DNA of 9,239 nucleotides from Actinomycetota bacterium (GTDB lineage Bacteria; Actinomycetota; Thermoleophilia; Solirubrobacterales; Solirubrobacteraceae), in NCBI GenBank assembly GCA_019348435.1, contig JAHWJM010000082.1, forward strand, positions 1 through 9,239, read 5' to 3'. The position numbers and the translations under genes are program-made. Shown here piece by piece: positions 6,271 through 9,239 of the stretch. Below the pieces are notes generated by a model. The model searched no databases, had not been told where the DNA came from, and was given only the letters and a program-made list of their open reading frames with translations. The stretch's first letter is position 1. Each line of letters begins with the position of its first letter.

Positions 6271-6588
6271 GCCTGGATGCTCGGGCGCCGCGCCAGGCGC
6301 CGCTACGGCTGGCGGACGGCGACGTCGCGACGCCAGCGACCGCTGTCCGACGGCAGCCCGACATCCATCCGGCCCTCAATTGTCGGCAGAGCGCGAACTG
6401 CCCCCACGCGTCGTCCAGTATGCGCGACCGTATGACCGCCAGTAGCCGCGCTCCGCCAAGCACCCGCCTCATCGCGGTGGCCCGCTAGTTCCTCGCGGCG
6501 CGGGCGCCGGCTCGGGGCGGGTGAAAAGCACGCCGCGGCACCATCTTCGGAAGCACCCTCGGGACGGGCGACCACGGCCATTTTCTCA
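6271..6588. other. Non-coding or decayed stretch without a supported gene
   Basis: About 318 bases between two minus-strand genes. Frames are open on both strands for 60-90 codons, as expected for GC-rich DNA, but none gives a recognisable protein, a good ribosome binding site or plausible composition. It should contain the promoter of the zincin gene and the end of the MNIO operon transcript; I could not point to either with confidence. Confidence 0.5.
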
Positions 6589-7074
6589 TCAGTAGCCGAG
6601 ACGCAGGTTGCGGCGCTGGACGCCGCCGCGTGGCAGCCGCACGACGACGAGCAGCCGCCGGTGGGGCCGGCGCAGCGGGACGACGCCGACGAACAGGCTG
6701 CCGCGCGCGAGCGCGGCGCGCGCGAGCAGCACCTCGACGCGGACGTCCTCGCCCAGCCGCGCGCCGGCGCGCCGCAGCCAGCCGGCGAACGCGAGGCCGT
6801 CGCGCAGCGGGTCGCCGGTGCGCGGCGCATCGTCCGTGCGCTCGAACTCGTCGAAGCGTGCCCCCAGCGCGTCGCCCAGCGCGGCGCCAAGCGCCGGCCA
6901 GGTCCGTGCGACGGCCCGTGCGCGCTTGCGTCGCAGCGAGCGGCCTGCGGCGTCGGCCTTTGCCGCGCAGAACCCCTGCGGGTAGCCGTCGCCGCGCAGG
7001 AGCGCCTCGAGCAGCGCGGCGTGGCGCGCGGCGTGGGTGGCACGGACGTCGTCACTCGGCGGCACGGCGCTCAC
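6589..7074 (-). CDS. Small unrecognised protein, likely partner of the DUF692/MNIO enzyme
   Basis: 161 residues from GTG at 7074 (alternatively GTG at 7065), overlapping the end of the DUF692 gene by 23 (or 14) bases, which strongly implies translational coupling. Mostly alpha-helical and Arg-rich: RHAALLEALLRGDGYPQGF (17-35), then SLRRKRARAVARTWPALGAA (46-65), GDALGARFDEFERTD (67-81), DGLAFAGWLRRAG (92-104) and VEVLLARAALARG (113-125). The last part (126-161) is predicted beta, SLFVGVVPLRRPHRRLLVVV. A run of R..KR...v...wP.L...LG..F..F recalls, at the level of pattern only, the N-terminal DUF2063 domain of BufC-type partners that bind precursor and assist BufB/MNIO enzymes. I do not recognise a named family with certainty. 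A role in presenting the Cys-rich tail protein to the enzyme is inference from gene order. Confidence 0.75.
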   Translation of the reverse strand: MSAVPPSDDVRATHAARHAALLEALLRGDGYPQGFCAAKADAAGRSLRRKRARAVARTWPALGAALGDALGARFDEFERTDDAPRTGDPLRDGLAFAGWLRRAGARLGEDVRVEVLLARAALARGSLFVGVVPLRRPHRRLLVVVRLPRGGVQRRNLRLGY

Positions 7075-7912
7075 GGCCCCGGCGGACGGCGTCTGCGATC
7101 GTTTGCAGCTCGGCGGCGAGCTCGTGCTCGGGCGGAAAGTCGTCGTCGCGCTCAAGCAGCACGCCGGGAGCCTCGACGATCGCGAAGAGCTCCTCGACGA
7201 GGCGCAGGACGCCGGGCACGACGGGGTGGGCGTGTGTGTCGTGATAGACGCCGTCGCTGAACGTCCCGCCGCCGACGTGGACGTACGCGATCCGCCCCAG
7301 CGGATAGCGGACGAGCGCCTCCAGTACGTCGTAGCCGTGGTTGTGGGCGTTGGCGTAGAGGTTGGAGAGGTCGAGCAGCAGCAGCGCGCCCGTGCGCTCG
7401 AGCAGCTCGCCGACGAACGCCGCCTCGTCCATCTCCGCGTCGGGCCACTCCACGAGCGCCGCGACGTGCTCGAGCGCGAGCGGCACGGGCAGCGCGTCGC
7501 GTGCGATGGCGACGTTCTCGACGAGAATCTCGAGCGCCTCGCGCGTGCGCGGGACGGGCAGCAGGTGGCCCGACTCGCGTCCGCCGGCGCGCACGAACGC
7601 GATGTGCTCGCTGACGAGCGGCGCGCCGGTGCGCTCCGCCACCGACGCCAGGCGGTCGAGCCGCCGCCGATCCGGGCGCTCGGCGCCGCCGAGCGACAGG
7701 CTGACGCCATGGGGCACGACCGACAGGCCGCGCTCACGCGCTGCGGCCACGCCGCTGGGTAGGCCGCGCGGGCCGAGCGACTCGGCGATCACCTCGAGGA
7801 ACCCGAGCCCGCCGGCGCGTGCGAGAGCGCCGTCGAGCTGCGGGCGCCAGCCCGCGCCCTGCCCGAGCTGCCATGTGATCTGAACTGAGTCCACGGCACC
7901 GGTCACCCGCAT
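7052..7912 (-). CDS. DUF692 / MNIO family (BufB/MbnB-like) multinuclear non-heme iron oxidative enzyme
   Basis: 286 residues from ATG at 7912; GTG at 7906 (284 residues) is equally good, since it overlaps the upstream stop as GTGA and has GGGGG at 7913-7917 six bases before it. DUF692 proteins are TIM-barrel enzymes with two or three irons; studied members (MbnB, TglH, ChrH, BufB) oxidise cysteine or nearby residues in ribosomal peptides. Family segments in order: GWRPQLDGAL (21-30), LGFLEVIAE (36-44), VVPHGVSLSLGG (65-76, H68), LVSEHIAFVRAGG (99-111, E102/H103), HLLPVPRTREAL (116-127), LPLALEHVAALVEWPD-like region (E148, H149), GALLLLDLSNLYANAHNHG (175-193, D181), IAYVHVGGG (208-216, H212) and DTHAHPV (225-231), all expected iron-ligand regions. 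The usual LEN is LEH here. It lies inside a three-gene overlapping operon, directly after the Cys-tail membrane protein that is its likely substrate. Confidence 0.92.
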   Translation of the reverse strand: MRVTGAVDSVQITWQLGQGAGWRPQLDGALARAGGLGFLEVIAESLGPRGLPSGVAAARERGLSVVPHGVSLSLGGAERPDRRRLDRLASVAERTGAPLVSEHIAFVRAGGRESGHLLPVPRTREALEILVENVAIARDALPVPLALEHVAALVEWPDAEMDEAAFVGELLERTGALLLLDLSNLYANAHNHGYDVLEALVRYPLGRIAYVHVGGGTFSDGVYHDTHAHPVVPGVLRLVEELFAIVEAPGVLLERDDDFPPEHELAAELQTIADAVRRGRERRAAE

Positions 7913-8787
7913 CCCCCGCACCCGCCGCCGCACCCGCCGCCGAACGACGAGCAGCCGCCCCCCGCGCTGCAGCCGCGGCGCCCCGTGTCGGTCTCGGCCT
8001 CGTCGCGCGGAACGCCGATCGCCGATGCGAACGCGGGCTCGGCGAGCCACAGCGCGGCGCCGCCGAAGAGCGCGGCGGCCAGCGCGACGTCGCCGGCGGC
8101 GGGGCGCTCGCGCAGCGCTTGGCGCTCCGCGCGCCAGCGCGCGACGATCTCGCGGCCGCGGCGCGTCGCATGCGGCCGGCGGAGCAGGGCGATCGCGGCG
8201 CAGACCACGCCGAGCACCATGATCGCCAGCCAGCCGATCGTCTCGCCGGCGAGCAGACCGGCGGCGATCCCGGCGATGCCGACGACCGCGAGCCCGGCGA
8301 AGACGAGCCGCAGCGAGCGCAGGCGCGCCGCCTGCGACGCGTCGACGAGCAGCCCCGCGCCCGTCAGATCGTCGGTCATCGCGCGGATGGCGTCGCCGTT
8401 TTCAACCTGCGCGCGCATCGCGTCGGACGTCATGTCGGGCGCTTGCGCGACGACGGCGACGATCGCATGCTCGAGCGGGTCGGCGGTCATATCCAGCTTC
8501 CCGGCGACGCGCAGCGTGCCGTTCCCCGCGGCGACCTCGAGCACGCCGTCGCGATGCAGCTGGGTGGCCGCGGTCGTGATCGCGAGCTGCGGTCCCCCGC
8601 CGAGCATCGCGAGGTCGTAGAGGCCGATCTGCGACTCGCCCTCATCGCGGCCGGCGCGCGGCGCGGCAACTGCGGTGTGCCAGCGGTGCCATGCCCATAT
8701 CGCCGCGACCGCGCACGCGGTCCCGTAGGCCCACAGGAACTCTGGACCGCCGATGCCCCATGTCCCGGCTGTCCACGCTCTGGTCAT
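7903..8787 (-). CDS. TIGR04222-type membrane protein with Gly/Cys-rich C-terminal tail
   Basis: 294 residues. It begins with TWGIGGPEFLWAY (9-21), the conserved TIGR04222 opening, which runs into TM1 (about 15-34). A cytoplasmic-looking domain follows: IGLYDLAMLGGGPQLAITTA (54-73), LHRDGVLEVAAGNGTL (77-92) and ADPLEHAIV. Two more helices lie at about 158-180 and 185-203, a basic stretch with RGREIVARWRAERQALRER, and a last hydrophobic segment at about 233-255. The final 22 residues are almost only Gly, Ser and Cys, with cysteines at 273, 279, 286, 290 and 293 (GGGCGGGCGGCG at the end). ATG at 8787 is preferred over GTG at 8793: GGAGG at 8796-8800 is eight bases from the ATG but only two from the GTG. 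The gene overlaps the DUF692 gene by 10 (or 4) bases. I infer that the tail is modified by that enzyme or binds metal. Confidence 0.88.
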   Translation of the reverse strand: MTRAWTAGTWGIGGPEFLWAYGTACAVAAIWAWHRWHTAVAAPRAGRDEGESQIGLYDLAMLGGGPQLAITTAATQLHRDGVLEVAAGNGTLRVAGKLDMTADPLEHAIVAVVAQAPDMTSDAMRAQVENGDAIRAMTDDLTGAGLLVDASQAARLRSLRLVFAGLAVVGIAGIAAGLLAGETIGWLAIMVLGVVCAAIALLRRPHATRRGREIVARWRAERQALRERPAAGDVALAAALFGGAALWLAEPAFASAIGVPRDEAETDTGRRGCSAGGGCSSFGGGCGGGCGGCG

Positions 8788-8795
8788 CGTCACAA

Positions 8796-8800
8796 CCTCC
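8796..8800 (-). promoter_or_regulatory. Ribosome binding site that sets the TIGR04222 start
   Basis: Minus-strand GGAGG, eight bases before ATG 8787 and two bases before the in-frame GTG at 8793. The spacing selects the ATG and shortens the protein by two residues against a longest-frame call. Confidence 0.75.
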
Positions 8801-8840
8801 GGGAGAACGCCCTGGTGAAAGATGTCGAGCGCGCGACCGC

Positions 8841-9036
8841 ACGCTCGCCGCGCAGGATGCGGCGCGCGCGTCCGGCGCGCCGCTCGTCGCCGCCCCCGAG
8901 GTGCTCACCTACCACGCGGTCGAGTCGGGGCTGCTGCGCCGGCTGCGCGGCAGCGCCCCTTTGTCGCGGACGCCGGTGATATTGATGAGTGCGGCACGGC
9001 GCTCGCTCGACGGCGGGCGGCTTGCGAGGGGGGTTA
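8841..9036 (+). pseudogene. Possible response-regulator receiver-domain remnant
   Basis: In the 252-base gap between the divergent TIGR04222 and DUF2236 genes, one plus frame (codons starting at 8841) reads GAPLVAAPEVLTYHAVESG, then LLRRLRGSAPLSRTPVIL and MSAARRSL (core 8931-8999). The core resembles alpha3-beta4 of receiver domains (LLRRLRxDPxLxxTPVIxLSA). No start codon with a ribosome binding site, no phospho-acceptor Asp in the right context and no output domain are seen, and the frame runs into the DUF2236 gene. Chance similarity in GC-rich DNA is quite possible. Confidence 0.22.
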
Positions 9037-9039
9037 GCG

Positions 9040-9239
9040 ATGGACGCGTTCGTCGGGCCGGGGTCGATAGTGCGGCGCGTGTGGGGGGACGCGGACCTGG
9101 TGCTGCTCGTGTTCGCCGGGGCGGCGGCCGAGTTCGCGCTCAACCGCGCGGCCGACTGGCTGTTCGTGACGGGAGCGCTGACGGCGGACCCGCTCGGTCG
9201 GCTCTTCTCGACCGCGGCCTACGCGCAGCGCATCGCCCT
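9040..9239 (+). CDS. DUF2236 / oxygenase MpaB family protein (5' end only, cut by window)
   Basis: The first 66 codons are visible and run off the window. The product begins MDAFVGPGSIVRRVWGDADL, then VLLVFAGAAAEFALNRAADW, a LFVTGALTADPLGRLFSTAA stretch and YAQRIA. GPGSxxRRxxGDxxxxL, the Ala-rich helix and PxGRLxxTxxYxxxI are the usual opening of DUF2236 proteins, heme-dependent oxygenase-like enzymes related to MpaB and the latex-clearing protein; the heme-binding part would lie beyond the window. ATG at 9040 is preceded by GAGGGGGG (9025-9032), a good ribosome binding site at about seven bases. It is divergent from the MNIO operon, with which it shares the upstream gap but no obvious function. 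Confidence 0.85.
   Translation, partial: MDAFVGPGSIVRRVWGDADLVLLVFAGAAAEFALNRAADWLFVTGALTADPLGRLFSTAAYAQRIA

Noticed and set aside
6303..7055. A 250-codon minus frame overlapping the small partner gene
   Set aside because: Its sequence is Ser/Arg/Ala/Cys-rich without structure; the neighbouring frame ending at 6589 overlaps the DUF692 stop and shows a regular helical protein.
7906..7990. Short GC-rich repeats in the Gly/Cys tail region as a possible DNA repeat or CRISPR
   Set aside because: They are codon repeats for Gly and Cys inside the TIGR04222 coding frame, with no regular repeat-spacer pattern. No CRISPR array was seen anywhere in the window.
8119..8979. A 286-codon plus-strand open frame opposite the TIGR04222 gene
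   Set aside because: Composition (Arg/Asp/His-rich, no domains) is that of an antisense shadow, while the minus strand shows membrane helices, a good ribosome binding site and operon overlap.

Overview
The window is very GC-rich, has short intergenic gaps, uses many GTG starts and overlapping ATGA/GTGA gene joints, and encodes protein families typical of Actinomycetota. The MacB-like exporter, the DUF692/TIGR04222 cluster and the DUF2236 oxygenase start together suggest Thermoleophilia (Solirubrobacterales-like). This placement is inference from protein style; there is no rRNA or marker gene to confirm it.

Left part (1-2663). A minus-strand fragment of glnE (glutamine synthetase adenylyltransferase) runs in from the window edge and stops abruptly near 615-640. 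At that point the last ~57 codons of a plus-strand membrane-fusion (HlyD/MacA-type) protein begin. These lead into a MacB-type ABC ATPase (802-1488) and an FtsX/MacB-type permease (1485-2663). Both glnE and the fusion protein lose their 5' parts at the same place, so this is either a real rearrangement or an assembly join. The fusion protein also lacks its stop and the ATPase lacks a normal start; one base (803) would explain both defects.

Middle part (2664-6270). A class I SAM-dependent methyltransferase (minus) converges on the exporter across a GC-rich hairpin. Divergent from it is a tight plus-strand operon: a CGNR zinc-finger protein (probable regulator), a single-domain cupin, and an isocitrate lyase/PEP mutase-family protein, joined by a 4-nt overlap and a 2-nt gap. 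Its first gene has a possible leaderless promoter with an inverted repeat. Then comes a minus-strand membrane-anchored zincin-type metallopeptidase with HELAHHLG, followed by about 320 bases (6271-6588) in which I see no gene.

Right part (6589-8787, minus strand) is the most interesting region. It is a three-gene, overlapping operon: (i) a TIGR04222-type membrane protein ending in a Gly/Cys tail with five cysteines in its last 22 residues; (ii) a DUF692 / MNIO (multinuclear non-heme iron oxidative enzyme) protein related to BufB/MbnB-type peptide-modifying enzymes; (iii) a small unrecognised protein in the place where MNIO partner proteins usually sit. I infer that the Cys tail may be the substrate of the MNIO enzyme, giving a membrane-tethered, Cys-modified, possibly metal-handling RiPP-like product.

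The window ends with the first 66 codons of a divergent DUF2236 (MpaB-family) oxygenase. In the gap before it is a weak response-regulator-like fragment.
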